Shown here: in pieces, positions 33,216 through 45,306 of the stretch
How the letters are laid out: each line of letters starts with the position of its first letter
Position numbering within the stretch: position 1 is the stretch's first letter
Assembly (NCBI GenBank): GCA_944989445.1
Contig: CALYLW010000019.1
Coordinates: 310,001 to 374,000 of the forward strand
Length of the DNA stretch: 64,000 nt
Direction of reading: 5' to 3'
Origin: Ampullaceana balthica
Lineage: Eukaryota > Mollusca > Gastropoda > Lymnaeidae
Notes under the pieces: model-generated
What the model was told of the DNA's origin: nothing
The model's input: the letters and a program-made list of their open reading frames with translations, nothing else
Database searches by the model: none
Made by a program: the position numbers and the translations under genes

Positions 33216-36200
33216 AGCTTGCTCAAGTCTGCAATGGGGTGCAAAATTTTGTGCAGGAGGAGAACAAAGGTTGACCAGATCTTACAGGGCTGCAGTTTGT
33301 ACAAAACTAGGGGACCCTCTTGTTATCAAGGAATTCCCCCATCCAGCTAAGCTTAAGGAAACAGAAGTAAACAAAAATTAGAAAAAATTATGATTTTTTT
33401 TTGGGAGATCTTTAATGATTTTCATGTAAACCTGTGAGGTAAAATATTTGTTAGAAAAGGTAAAAATTAAAATTGTACAAGTGCATCAAAACCTATGCAG
33501 TGAACAAACATTTTTAATTTAAAATTTCTTCATAAGTATATAATATTTGAATGAATTTAATAATAAAAAAAACAAATCACTTACACTGACCTTGCATCAT
33601 CTTACCAGGTTGAAACTTTCATAAATAAAATTTATTGTATCATTAAAAAAAACAACTAATAACTACTTAACCAAACAATATTTTGTATTAGTATTAAATA
33701 AATATATATGTGAAATGGTGCTATGTTTCAATATTTATTAGACCTACCGTTCTGGTATATTTATTAGACTTACCATTCTGGTATATTTATTAGACCTACC
33801 ATTCTGGTATATTTATTAGACCTACCATTCTGGTATATTTATTAGACCTACCATTCTGGTATATTTATTAGACCTACCATTCTGGTATATTTATTAGACC
33901 TGCCATTCTGGTATATTTATTAGACCTGCCATTCTGGTATATTCATTAGACCTACCATTCTGGTATATTCATGAATGACCAAAAGCCAATAGGATTTTTA
34001 AGCTACCTGTTGTCCTATGTTTAGAATCTGAATCTTGTACAAAATACTTTTTTTGAAATCCCGAGAAACCTGTCCTCAAATCTATCCCACCAAACAACTC
34101 ATCAAACATTAACAAACTCATCAAACATTCAAAAACCATTAAGTGTAAGTGTAAGGGTAAACCACACAACTGAGCACGTTTGCTTAACAGCAAGTGTCCA
34201 TAATTATTGTTAAAATTCACAGAATTTAGAATAAATGTATAACAAGTTGTATGAAAAATGCATTGCAAATAGTTATTTTAAAAACTCTATATGGTCATAG
34301 TTCAAATTAAGAAAAATTTGTTTGAAATATTGAGGGTGCATGGTGCTAAGTGCAGAGCATCAAAGTATTGCAACATAATCATTTTATACTTAAGGCTTTT
34401 TTGTCTTCTTTTAAATTCTGGGGTGTTCTACTGTTTTTTTAAATAATTTATTTTCTCAAATCTTCTCTTTTAAAAAAAAATCATCAGGTGCTTATTGCAA
34501 CCCATGCTACTGGTGTAAATTTTGCAGATATTTTAACCTGTAAAGGATTGTATCAGGATCGACGAAGAACTCCCTTTACACCAGGTTAGACGTAATTTGT
34601 TGATCTTAAATTGAATGCTAATTTAATAAACAGTGTGCATGCTTAAAAAATATTCAAATCGCCCATTGGAACTTTACAGTTGGGAAACTATACAGAGTAA
34701 AACTTGAAAACTGTCATTTGTATCACATTTTATCCATGAATAAAAAATTGATTTATCTCCCTTTTGGTTTGTGCACAATTGAACATGTTAACATCCTTCA
34801 TAAGAGCCTGCATATCTTGGCAAAGGTAATTCAAACTTGTTGAGAGAACATCTAAAACTAATGGTCATGTGACATACACTTTTCAGGCGGTGAAATAGCT
34901 GGCGAAATTTTAGAAGTGGGTTCAGAGGTCAACAAACTGAAGACTGGAGACAGGGTGTTTGTTCTTAGCTTTGGAAAAGTTTCTGGAGGTGCAGCTGAAC
35001 TTTGTGTAGCAGATGCCACAGTAAGTTATTTCATAGCTGTAATTAAAAAGCCAACTTATACATTTTTGTTTCATAAATGTTTCACAAAGTCAAAGCAAAC
35101 TTTTATTTTTCGTAAGTATTACATTAATTTTGTACAAATGTAAAATCAAATACAATATATGATTTTATGGAAAATATTTTGAGAATTTTTTTAAATTTGA
35201 TTATCAAAATGAAATTTGTGCCCTTTGTTATTGTCCAGGGGTAAAGTTCATTTGAATAAAGTCAATTCAAGCCATGTGTGAAGTTTAAAAGCAATTGAAT
35301 ATGTGAACTTGAAAATACAAATGTGTAACTAGCAGGTCTATATGTCAACAAGTCTTAAGCACGATGCAGAAAATACATCAGACTCCTCAACCATTCATAA
35401 TAATAATACGAGAGCTTTCAACAAGAGTTGGCACCCATATTTAAGCCTATCTCATAGATCATGCTAGATAAATTACATCGCCGATTTATTTAAGCCTATC
35501 TCATAGATCATGCTAGATTATGACATCGCCGATTTATTTAAGCCTATCTCATAGATCATGCTAGATAAATGACATCGCAGATTTATTTAAGCCTATCTCA
35601 TAGATCATGCTAGATAAATGACATCGCAGATTTATTTAAGCCTATCTCATAGATCATGCTAGATAAATGACATCGCTGATTTATTTAAGCCTATCTCATA
35701 ATAGATCATGCTAGATAAATGACATCGCAGATTTATTTAAGCCTATCTCATAGATCATGCTAGATAAATGACATCGCTGATTTATTTAAGCCTATCTCAT
35801 AGATCATGCTAGATAAATGACATCGCTGATTTATTTAAGCCTATCTCATAATAGATCATGCTAGATAAATGACATCGCAGATTTATTTAAGCCTATCTCA
35901 TAGATCATGCTAGATAAATGACATCGCTGATTTATTTAAGCCTATCTCATAGATCATGCTAGATAAATGACATCGCTGATTTATTTAAGCCTATCTCATA
36001 GATCATGCTAGATAAATGACATCGCAGATTTATTTGGAACATTTGTTATTCAAGATAACGTGTGAAATCTGAAGTGCATTCTGTTAAACTTCTAGAAGGG
36101 TTCGCCTTCGCAAAGTACACACGTAATCCCTACACCAAAGAGAGTGCAATTGAAATAACTCATCATAATAAAACATCATATACAATTTTTATGTAGCACC

Positions 36201-38051
36201 TTTTAATTAATGTGTTTAAGAACATGGCCTATGGCTATAAAAACCTCTTTATAATTTACAGAGAACATGGTTTAAAAAGATGAATCATTAAAAAAAACTT
36301 TTTTCACTGTATTCCAGTGCATAAATCATGTTATAAACTTTATCTGCAGTCAGTGTTTCCAGTTCCTAAAAACCTGAATTTAGTCGATGCTGCAGGGACC
36401 ATAGTTTCTTATGGTACAGCAATGATGGCCCTTGCTACCAAAGCAAGATTAAAAAAAGGGTAAAGAAAATGATTTTATCAATAACATAACCATGTTTATT
36501 GCTGTTTCTAAGGTAAAACATTGCTATTTTGAATCAAAGACACATGCTGAAAATTTTTAAATATTTTTTATTAACAGTGAAAAAGTTTTGATAACGGCTG
36601 CAGCCGGTGCAACAGGACTTGCTGCAGTGGATATTGCTAAAAATCTGTTTGACTGTCAGGTGGGCAAAAGTTTGGTGCTAGCCACCATTAAAAAAACTCA
36701 TAAAAAGTCCTAACTATGGTAGAATATGTATCTAGATTTATGGGTATATATGTTATAGACAATATTTGTCACTGATGATGAAGTTTGCAAGTTCTGATGA
36801 TAGACATTCAGGTTTTTTTTTAACAATTAATTAAAAAATTTGTATTTTTTGTATCAGATATAATCTTTAAAAATTAGTTGCCAAAAATAAATACACAAGC
36901 AATGGATTGTTTAGGTGATAGCAGTTTGTGGAGGAGAGGAGAAGTGCAAGTTTTTAAAAGAGAGAGGAGCAGACATGACAATAGACTACAACAAAGAGAA
37001 GATCCGTGACAAAGTGAAGGAGTTGACCGACGGCCATGGGGTTGATGTGGTGATGGATCAAGTTGGAGGAGACACACTTTTAGATTGCATTAAAAGGTTC
37101 TTGCTTTCATTTTTATGAACTCTGTTGATTTATAATTACATTGTTGATGAGATTAACTTCTTGTATATTGATTTGACAGTCGAAACATTTTATCATTGAG
37201 GTCTTTGATATTTTGTATAATTTTATAATTTTTTAGTAATTTAATATAATAATAACTTGCTCATTACTTCCTAAATTACAAAAAATGAATAAATAACAAC
37301 TAAAAAATTGTAATAAAAAGATAACCTAATTTTTAAATTTAGGAAATCAGTTAATTCTTATTATTAGCACATTGTAAACAATGATCTAAATAAATAAAAT
37401 AAAAAGGTTATTACATTTCTGTAAATATTTTTATTATCAATAATACTACATGATATTTTTAAAAAAAATACATTGTTTGACATCATAAGGGGTTAGAAGT
37501 TAAAACTTTGACATTCTTTCTGCTTATAACAGTGACCAAAACAACTCTTTTTGAAATAACTATTTTCACTCTTCACACAGCTTGGCATTTGAAGGCAGGG
37601 CATTAACTGTTGGATATGCCTCAGGAACCATACCAAATGTTCCAGCCAATCAGTTGCTACTTAAATCTGCATCACTGATTGGTGTTTTCTGGGGCAGCTA
37701 CGCCCAAGCAGACCCAGCAGCATTTAAGAAGTCCATATCCCAGGTCCTTCAGGCACTCACAGAGAACAAGATAAAGCCATATGTTGGAAGGACATTTCCC
37801 TTGGAACAGGTACAAAAAATATGAAAATACTAAATCACTTTTTATCAGAAGAAATTACCTTCCCCTAAAAGCCAAACCAGAGTGCCCCCTGTTCCTTATT
37901 TTGTATCTATTAAAATTCTTTGAAGTATTTATTTTTATTTAAAATTTATCTGGTAAATTTGTTTATCCCACAGATTAATGAAGCCTACCAGTATGTTTTG
38001 GACAGAAAATCTGTGGGTAAAGTGGTACTAAAGATAAAAGAAGAAGAGTAA
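33216..38051 (+). CDS. Quinone oxidoreductase-like protein 2 homologue (zinc-free MDR), 5' end missing
   Basis: Exons: 33216-33366, 34488-34584, 34887-35020, 36350-36459, 36578-36659, 36915-37096, 37581-37809 and 37974-38051 (TAA). Phases agree throughout and give about 353 residues; mouse QORL2 is about 350. It opens RSYRAAVCTKLGDPLVIKEF (mouse: HYRAALCTELKQPLTIQEV). The catalytic-fold segment is ATGVNFADILTCKGLYQ, the NADPH-binding glycine motif is ITAAAGATGLAAVDIAKNLF (AxxGxxG), and DVVMDQVGGDTLLDCIKS and LLLKSASLIGVFWGSY follow. The protein is a medium-chain dehydrogenase/reductase of the quinone-oxidoreductase group, expected to use NADPH and no zinc. The Arg-rich, acid-poor start suggests a mitochondrial presequence (inference). 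The start codon must be in an unfound upstream exon. Introns carry two large tandem arrays. Confidence 0.92.
33731..33975. repeat. Tandem repeat, 26-bp unit, about 9 copies (QORL2 intron)
   Basis: The unit TATTTATTAGACCTACCATT plus CTGGTA repeats from 33731 to about 33975. Variants include GACTTACC, GACCTGCC and TATTCATT. It lies between QORL2 exons 33216-33366 and 34488-34584. Confidence 0.92.
35443..36035. repeat. Tandem repeat, 49-bp unit, 12 copies (QORL2 intron)
   Basis: Twelve copies begin AAGCCTATCTCATAGATC and end GACATCGCAGATTTATTT. Two copies (the sixth and ninth) carry a 3-bp ATA insertion (CATAATAGATC). Copies alternate GACATCGCAG and GACATCGCTG, showing blocks of higher-order duplication. 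It lies in the intron between 35020 and 36350. Confidence 0.95.
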
Positions 38052-38104
38052 CTCTCCAGGCCTTACATGTCAAGATTAACTCTCCAGGCCTTACATGTCA
38101 AGTT
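38049..38104 (+). repeat. 28-bp tandem duplication spanning the QORL2 stop codon
   Basis: TAACTCTCCAGGCCTTACAT plus GTCAAGAT occurs twice in a row. The first copy begins with the TAA stop itself. Coding sequence before the stop is unaffected. Confidence 0.9.
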
Positions 38105-39137
38105 TCTTCATATATAGCAAAATTATTTTTATTAAATTTGAATTTGAATTACCTCTTTGAATTGGCAGCTATTATTTTAATTTTAGAATTTTCAGAGATA
38201 TTTAGTAAAATTCAATTGAGTTATACACACACACACATATACACTATATATATGTATATATAATTTATTTATTTTTAAAAAGAGACAGTATTTCTTTTCT
38301 TCTAAATTTGCAAGTTTTTGAAAATAATAGAGATTGCGTTTTTAATGACCTGAAAGCTGAAAGATCTGCAGAAACGAATCGTGTTCAATAAGATATTTCC
38401 CATTTGTTATCATTTCTCAGTTTCAATTCTTTATTGTACTGTTTAAAAACTGAATGTTGCTTCCTTAACCTCTTGGTTAATATTAAATCACTGAGTTAAG
38501 AGCAGAACAAAATACAAATGTACATCTAAATTTATTTATATCTGTAATAGAAAATACAGATAAATTTGTAAATTATGTATTTCTTGCTAAATTGTCATTT
38601 TACTCTAATGAAATTATTTTCCGTTGTTGTAAATGTGCTAACCTTTGGAATATTAAATTTGAAAATAATTTGTGTATTGTGCTGTTTTGAAATTATGAAA
38701 CAGAAAGTAATGTTTGCATAATTTATTGAGTTTTGACTGGCACTTCTTTAATTATACACATATTAACCACGTTTTATTAACTCGCTTTCGTTCCTGTTTG
38801 TCCAAGATTTTTTCAAATCTGCCAACGTAAAATTGAACCACTTCTGATGGTCCTAGAGATCTGAAAATTTTACCACAGATAGATCTTGGATGACAATGCA
38901 TTGTATCAAAATTTCAGATCGATCGAATGTACCCTTATTAAATTGTTGAACTTTTTAGTTTATCTATAGTCTATATATAAGCATCTGTACCGTCGGCTTT
39001 TGTTGTGAGTTCACCCCGTGACCACATCACAATGTTTTTAAAACGTTGGGCGGGCGCTTGTGAGGTGTTTGGTAAAAAAAATAGAGGTAATAAAATATTT
39101 TAAAAAACCAGGTTGTTATAAGTGGACTAAAAAGAAT
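38105..39137. other. QORL2 3' region, microsatellite and degraded repeat
   Basis: Probable 3' UTR follows the stop. An (AC)n(AT)n microsatellite lies at about 38225-38265. Positions 38750-38970 resemble the elements at 8207 and 29450 (TTTCAGATCGATCGAATG block). No further gene is seen. Confidence 0.5.
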
Positions 39138-39503
39138 AAAATAAATAGAAGTAAAAAAAAAGATTTTTAAAAACCATGTTTTTATAAGCGGACTAAAAAG
39201 AAGAAAATAAGTTAAAACTTATTAGTTCAAGTACTTCGATTTACTATGACTAAAAACGTGGGACGGGTGTTTGGTATAAAAATTAAAGATTTCTAATTTA
39301 GATCTATAAGATCTAATAAAGAGAGATCTATAAGTGAGAGAATGAGTGAACCGCATATGTTAAACCTCATAAGCGCCCGCCCCACGTTTTTAGTCATATT
39401 AAATCGAAGTACTTGAACTAATAAGTTTTAACTTATTTTCTTCTTTTTAGTCCGCTTATAAAAACGTGGTTTTTAAAAATCTTTTTTTTACTTCTATTTA
39501 TTT
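39138..39503. repeat. Long inverted repeat (foldback), about 130-bp arms
   Basis: The left arm 39138-39269 (AAATAAATAGAAGTAAAA ... AAGCGGACTAAAAAGAAG ... CTAAAAACGTGGGACGGG) is the near-perfect complement of the right arm 39373-39503. The spacer is about 100 bp. A transcript through it would fold into a long hairpin. No transposase is present. A degraded third copy of the left-arm start precedes it at about 39100-39150 (AAGTGGACTAAAAAGAATAA). Confidence 0.85.
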
Positions 39504-40262
39504 GGCAGAATATTACTATGCATGTATACTCAGTTTTTTAAAAATAGCAAATTCATCCCATATTCACACAGCATTTGAGGAATTACTTAATCACCATGTA
39601 CATAGAGCAGGTGAGACTTACTTGGTTCCATGTATGTGTGTAGAGTACAGATTCCATTTAAAATGTGTTATTATTTACAATGATTAAATCACAGATGTTC
39701 CAACATCTTTGAGCTCTTATCACAGGATGCAATAATTTGCTGTATAGAAGGAGGGTCTGTAACAGATACGATAAGAAACTTAAAAGTGTTTTCTTATCTT
39801 CTTCCCTTGGCAAACGTTCAGCCTTGCTGAAAGTGGTCTACACTTGCAACTCTTGCTTAGAAAAAGTGCTGAATTTGGAGATTGTCCTGCGCGTAAGCAG
39901 AGAGGGGATCATAAAGAAATGGCCAATCTTGTTTGGTGAAAAAAATTACGAAATAATATAATCCAAACACCTTTTCCTAGATAATTCAATTACATAAACT
40001 GGAAAAAATGAATAATTCTTTCAGCCGCCATCCAATCATAACAAAGATTGACCAAGATGCGTGTCTGGATTAGTCTGTGTCAACTACACTGGGAGGGGGA
40101 TTGCTAGGGGGACAATGCATCAAGTCAGTCGTGAATATTATTATGTGCACTTCTGTAGCGGGGTACTACAAACACAACCTGGGAATGGGTTTGCCACGCT
40201 ACACAAAAAAAGTTACAAAGAGCGACATTACTACCCCCGTACTCCCAAAACATTAAAGTCAT
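39504..40262. other. No recognisable gene
   Basis: Open frames of 70-74 codons occur at 39466-39687, 39737-39961 and 40061-40273 on the plus strand, with no recognisable similarity. They are treated as chance. Sequence composition is somewhat less AT-rich than its surroundings. Confidence 0.4.
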
Positions 40263-41016
40263 CTACAGTTTGATACATTTTCGTCTCTATTTCAACCAAT
40301 GTCCCTTCTAAGGTTCGTTGGTCCGTGTGCAAAGTAAAAAAAAATCGTTTGCAAAGTTGCACAGCATCCACTTTTTCTTGCATTATTTTAAAAAAATTTG
40401 CTGAGCAGTAATTCTATACTGCTGCGCGGCGTCGGTCAGATATCTGCGCAGCCGCTCAGCTTAAAGGGAACATTGATTTCAACTATATATTATGGGTATT
40501 TTTTTTTAACCTATGACCGTTAAACGAAAAATAATTGTAACCATATCATTTCTGGATTTTTTCTGTTGCACTTAGGTCTGCTGACTCTGTTGGTTCATTC
40601 GTCTTTTTGTTGTGTTTAGTGTGTGCGTGCGCGAGTGAGTGATTGAGGGGGTGAGCGAGTGTGTGTGTGTGTTTGATTTGCCTTCCAGGATTCAACAAGC
40701 CGTTTTGGAGAAATGTGTGGGTGAAGTACATACAGTTGACTACATTTTCGTCTCTATTTAAAAATATGTTATAGGCATTTTTTTTTACCTATCCCCGTAT
40801 AACGAAAAATCATTGTAACCATTTACTTTCTCGACTTTTCTGTTGCACTGATTTCTGATTTTTTTTCTAATAGCATATCAGGATTCAACAAGTCGTATTG
40901 GAGAATAGTGTGGGTAAAGAATCCTACAGTTTAATACATTATTGTCTCTATTTAAACTATATTATTACAGGCATTTTTTGGCCTATCGCCGTTTAACGAA
41001 CAATTATTGTGACCTT
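40263..41016. repeat. Three tandem diverged repeats, the first with a MITE insertion
   Basis: Starts at about 40263, 40730 and 40923 are marked by CTACAGTTTGATACATTTTC or variants followed by GTCTCTATTT, then CCTATCGCCGTTTAACGAA-like and GATTCAACAAGTCGTATTGG-like blocks. The third copy is partial. Unit 2 is about 195 bp. Unit 1 is longer because of a (GT)n stretch and the MITE at 40297-40475. Confidence 0.75.
40297..40475 (+). mobile_element. hAT-type MITE, CAATGTTCCC family (copy 2), exact 8-bp duplication
   Basis: It begins CAATGTCCCTTCTAA and ends TTAAAGGGAACATTG. The flanks are identical ATTTCAAC at 40289-40296 and 40476-40483. The neighbouring tandem units at about 40750 and 40945 have the same site without the element (CTATTTAAACTATATT in the third unit), giving an internal empty-site control. 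Confidence 0.92.
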
Positions 41017-41510
41017 AAGGATGGGTTTCTAGGCTATATGTGGAGATAAGGTTTCTAGGCTATATGTGGAGATAATGTTTCTAGGCTTTATGTGGAGATA
41101 AGGTTTCTAGGCTATATGTGGAGATAAGGTTTCTAGGCTATATGTGGAGATAAGGTTTCTAGGCTATATGTGGAGATAAGGTTTCTAAGCTATATGTGGA
41201 ATAAGGTTTCTAAGCTATATGTGGAGATAGGTTTCTAGGCTATATGTGGAGATACGTTTCAAGGCTATATGTGGAGATAAGGTTTCTAGGCTATATGTGG
41301 AGATAAGGTTTCTAGCCCCCATAGAAGGGTAATGTTTCTAGGCCATATTGTGAGATATGTTTTTATGTCATATGGTGGGGATATGTTTCTAGCAAACATT
41401 GAAGTGCAGGGTTTATAGGTCATATGGGGATGGGTTTCTTCTTTCCACCCCATACAATAGGAATTGGTTTCTAGCCCATATAATGGGAAAGGTTTCTAGG
41501 CCACATAGTG
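41017..41510. repeat. Tandem repeat, 26-bp unit, about 12 copies, decaying to the right
   Basis: The unit GGTTTCTAGGCTATATGTGG plus AGATAA repeats regularly from about 41024 to 41312. It then continues in increasingly degenerate form (TTTCTAGGCCATATTGTGAG, TTTCTAGCCCATATAATGGG) to about 41510. Confidence 0.9.
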
Positions 41511-41799
41511 GAGAAGACATACAGAAATATAACCAACGTGCTATCAATAAAACCATGAAAAGAAAACTTACCGACTTCCTACGCAAAACCACAATATAAG
41601 GAAAGAAGTTTGTGAAAATGTTTAAATCAACTGTTCCCATGAGAAATCTGTCAATATCAGCTGTAGCAATACGATTTTTGCTGCGGCTTGTGACGTCAGG
41701 GGGCAAAGGTCTGGTTATTGACATGCACTATAGTATATAGTATTATTTTAGATATATGTTGATTGAAACATCTCTATCTTTGTTGACAGTGGTAAGATA

Positions 41800-41995
41800 G
41801 CTGGATAGCGAAGTCAATAGTGCGCTCGCCTGAGGGGCGTGGGATCTATCCCACGTTACAGCCACTATAAAAACGTTGATGAATGACTAACGCAAAGAAA
41901 GTCCCCCGCTGACCCGGAGAGGGACGGGCGCCGCCAAGGTCTGCTAAGCCCGAGTATGTTCTAATGGAAACATTAGAACAAAGACCTAAAAAAAA
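41800..41995 (+). mobile_element. tRNA-derived SINE
   Basis: The head has an A-box-like TAGTGCGCTCGCCTGAGG and a B-box-like GGGATCTATCCC. A GC-rich body follows (CCCGCTGACCCGGAGAGGGA), and it ends in an A-run after GAACAAAGACCT. No cloverleaf is intact. Confidence 0.7.
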
Positions 41996-43966
41996 AGGTT
42001 ATGGGCCACACACACAAAAGATAGTTGAGGTTATAGCGTGTTAGTTGAAATATTTATATAGTTGATAGCGATCTGATTCCTGAAGTGATGCCTGCGACTA
42101 TAGTTTGTTAGTTGAAAACTTCTAGTTCTTTGATAGTATTCTGATTGCTGAATTGGCGCCTCGGATTATTCTCTGTCATTTGAAACATGTAGATTGTTGA
42201 CAGCAGTATGAGAGCTGAAACCACAATACTCTTTCATACTATCTAGTATGATGTTTGATGAACCTATTTTCTATTGATGTAAATTAAAATGTAATTTTTA
42301 GTCTAATATAATAATAATCGGCATCCTTCCGTGTCGCGAGACGATGGTGCATCACTGTCTAATTTTTAGTCTAAATCGCATAATACTGTGACATTTTATA
42401 AGAATATTTACGCTTTAAAATATTTTAATTTTATTTTGTTGTACCAAACTGATTTTTTAAAAATATTACACACAATACATTAATTGGTGACGTAATTCGA
42501 TGAGTGACTAGAAACGGTGAGATGTTGAATTGAATGACATTCTATATAAATAAAATTATGTCCTTGAAGATTTTGTGTGCCAGTGGGCCCAAAATCACCA
42601 TATGACGATACTAAAACGGCCCTAAGTAAAAATGTTAATACTATGCTATACAGTACACACAATCTGGAATACTAAAACTGTGGTAGGTTAAAACAGAACC
42701 CAACACTCTGGGCTGCAAGGACCTGGGAGTTTGCTCAGTTATATAAAGTTTCTGTCTACTGATACCGGACAGTGGGGGACCATGAGATTGTGTAATAATA
42801 AATAAACTATCCAGTGTTACTCGACAACGTTTATCAAAAGCAGCCCACGCACATATTACTTCTAGTACTACTAGCATGGGTTGTCTCAACTCAACAGACA
42901 ATTTTTCCCCTCCCCACACACCACTCTTTCATTTTTAAAATTTATTATTTATTTATTTTTTTGTTTTTTTAATTATTTTTTTTGTAAGGGGAGAGAACTG
43001 GGGAAATTTTTTTTATTTCCCTAAGGGGAGATAACTGGGGATTAGGAAGCGCAAGGAGGTTTGAAGCGTCACGAACGAGTTATTGACGCCACCGCCATCT
43101 ATGTCCAAGTAATGATTAACAGCCGACATATTCTACAGCGCTAATTTTTAGGTCTCATTCATTTCTATGCCACCCCTCCCCCCTGTTTTTAAAACACTAT
43201 ACGATTTTAAGATCATGACTTTTTCAGGACAATGTTTAAACACCCAAAAATGTCACTCTTTTATTATAAGCAAAGGAGCTGTGTTAGTTACAATTTAGTA
43301 TAATTACCCAATCCTTAGTATAGCATGACTCCATTACTAGTTTTACATATGAAAATAGATTTTAGTGCCACACTGAGATTTTTAGTGGCAAAATAATATT
43401 ATTAAAAAATAAGAATCAAGTGTTAATTACATTTATTTTTATTTTGTCAATTAAATAATAAAAAAAAATAAAAAAAGTATTTATCTTTTTGTAATTTACA
43501 AGAGGTAAAAATGCTACACATTTTAACAGCCCCCTTTTTCAAATCTGAATTTTTACCTGCTAACTATTTATTCCCTTTCATGAATTCGTAAATATAGTAA
43601 TTATATTAATTTGAAAACTCTTTTATCGCAAACTACCCTACCTGAAAGCTTTACACACACACGTATATACATTCAATACAATATGTTTACAACATAATTT
43701 AGCAAAACATTTATGTCATAAGATAATTGTCAAACATCTTCAATGTATTGACACCACACGCCCAGTTCCATCTGTATCTGAGTGTTACTATTGGCTAATC
43801 TTAAATCTTCACAACATAATCTTTAGAATATTTCCCCACCCCTCACACCCTCCCCCTCTCAATCCAACTTAATGAATCATTAACACGGCGTAATTCCCTT
43901 TCGTCATAATTTTTTCAAACCGACATTTAAATGCCAGAATCTTTGAAATTCTCCCAATAATCAGTG
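41996..43966. other. No gene seen
   Basis: The stretch is AT-rich and non-coding. A 92-codon minus-strand frame at 42641-42919 has no recognisable similarity. A short doubled phrase AAGGGGAGATAACTGGGG-like occurs at 42987-43040. A fragment CGGCATCCTTCCGTGTCGCG at about 42319 looks like dispersed repeat debris. Confidence 0.4.
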
Positions 43967-44356
43967 CAGAGGCGTCACTAGGTTGGTGTCACTTGGGGCG
44001 GTAGCTCATGGTGTCATCCCCGCACGACCAATGTTCCCTCTAAGTTTCGTTGGTCCGTGTACAAAGTAAAAAAAAATCGTGTGAGAAGTGAGAAGTTGCA
44101 CGGCATTCATTCTGTGTGCAATATTTTACTAAATTTGCTCTGCGTTATTCTAAACTGCTGCGAGGCGTTGTTAAAATATTTGCGTTACCACGCAGCTTAC
44201 AGGGAACATTGCCCACGACTTAACCCATAGAACTCCTCCGAGTCTTCCAGTGAAAGATAACCGGAACATACATAATTTTACATTTTGGTGTCACCTCTTG
44301 TGATGGTGTCATCCGGTGCGGTCCGCACCCCTCGCAACCCCCTAGTGACGCCACTG
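43967..44356. mobile_element. GGCGTCACTAGG-type MITE, copy 2, interrupted by another MITE
   Basis: It begins CAGAGGCGTCACTAGG and ends CCTAGTGACGCCACTG. It aligns with 30353-30540 on both sides of an insertion at 44029-44211 (GGTGTCA...CATAGAACTCCTCCGAG here against GGTGTCA...CATAGACCTCCTCCGAG there). Its own flanks match poorly. Confidence 0.82.
44029..44211 (+). mobile_element. hAT-type MITE, CAATGTTCCC family (copy 3), nested
   Basis: It begins CAATGTTCCCTCTAA and ends TTACAGGGAACATTG, flanked by CGCACGAC and CCCACGAC (7 of 8 identical). It sits inside the GGCGTCACTAGG-type element. The uninterrupted copy at 30353-30540 shows the site without the insertion (CTCACAAC). Confidence 0.9.
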
Positions 44357-45054
44357 CTTAGTGTAAATTACTAATTAATTTCGTGACGGTGACTCGTAAA
44401 ATAGCACACAACAAAATAGCGCAGATAAAGATTGGAGGCGATTGTTCTAATAGATGCTAATGTTTCAATATTGACTACCAACCAGAAATAGAGCTCTTAT
44501 GTTTGCGCCCTTTAGTCTTCGCTCTTTCTTCGCACACTATTTAATGACATATGACAACAATTTAAGGAAGGAAAATGTTCGCAACACATATTTATGTCAG
44601 AGAGTCAGACAAGCCTTGAACTTGTAAAAATAGTTTATTAATTAACTGAATGACATTTTATTAAAAGTTTGATTCTTGTCTGTCGTACTTTAAGAACATT
44701 TATTAATTTTTGTTTTAAATGTTGTCTCTAACTTTTGAACGTGTCAAAAATTTAAGTGTAATTTGGCTTAATTTTATAACTTTCAAAATTAAAGTAATTA
44801 TTTAAGCCGTAAAAGGTATAATGTGGCATTTTGACTCAAAATAATTTGAGGAAATGCTCACTACCATTCATTCTCTTTTTAAAAAATTAAATAAAGGATT
44901 CACTTGCTTACCTTTACTTCTGCAAGAATGTGGAATTATGAATTGTGGACAAAATACTTGAATATAACAGATTATTTTGTGTGAAAAAAATTTCATGTTG
45001 AAGTATACAAAAATATACCTATATTCAAAAGATTAAGTTTCTTAGAGCAGTGCT
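44357..45054. other. No gene seen
   Basis: AT-rich non-coding sequence with no recognised element. Confidence 0.45.
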
Positions 45055-45306
45055 TCTCAAACGTTTTAGTGTCGTGGACCGGCGGGAATTTTCCCATTGT
45101 ACCAGGGACAGGTGAGCTATTTTCACTGTACTGACGTCGTAGCGGAATGTTATTTATTTTATTTGTTTAATTTTATGAGCTTAGTAAAAAAAACATTGAC
45201 ATATTCTATAGGCATAGGGTTAGTAATAATTGTTACAAATAAATGATTTTAATTATATATTTCTGTCCTTTCTTGATGACTTCTGCGGACCGGCAGTGTC
45301 TCAGTG
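45055..45306 (+). mobile_element. hAT left-end fragment (CAGTGCTTCTCAAACG)
   Basis: It begins CAGTGCTTCTCAAACGTTTT followed by GTGTCGTGGACCGGCGGG, the usual left end of Charlie-type hAT elements. A GCGGACCGGCAGTGTC segment near 45287 may be part of the same copy. The right inverted repeat was not found, so the copy is truncated. Confidence 0.6.

Noticed and set aside
35443..36035. CRISPR-like regular repeats
   Set aside because: Units are contiguous near-identical 49-bp copies with no unique spacers, in an intron of an animal gene. This is a minisatellite. The same applies to 33731-33975, 41017-41510 and 60181-60490.
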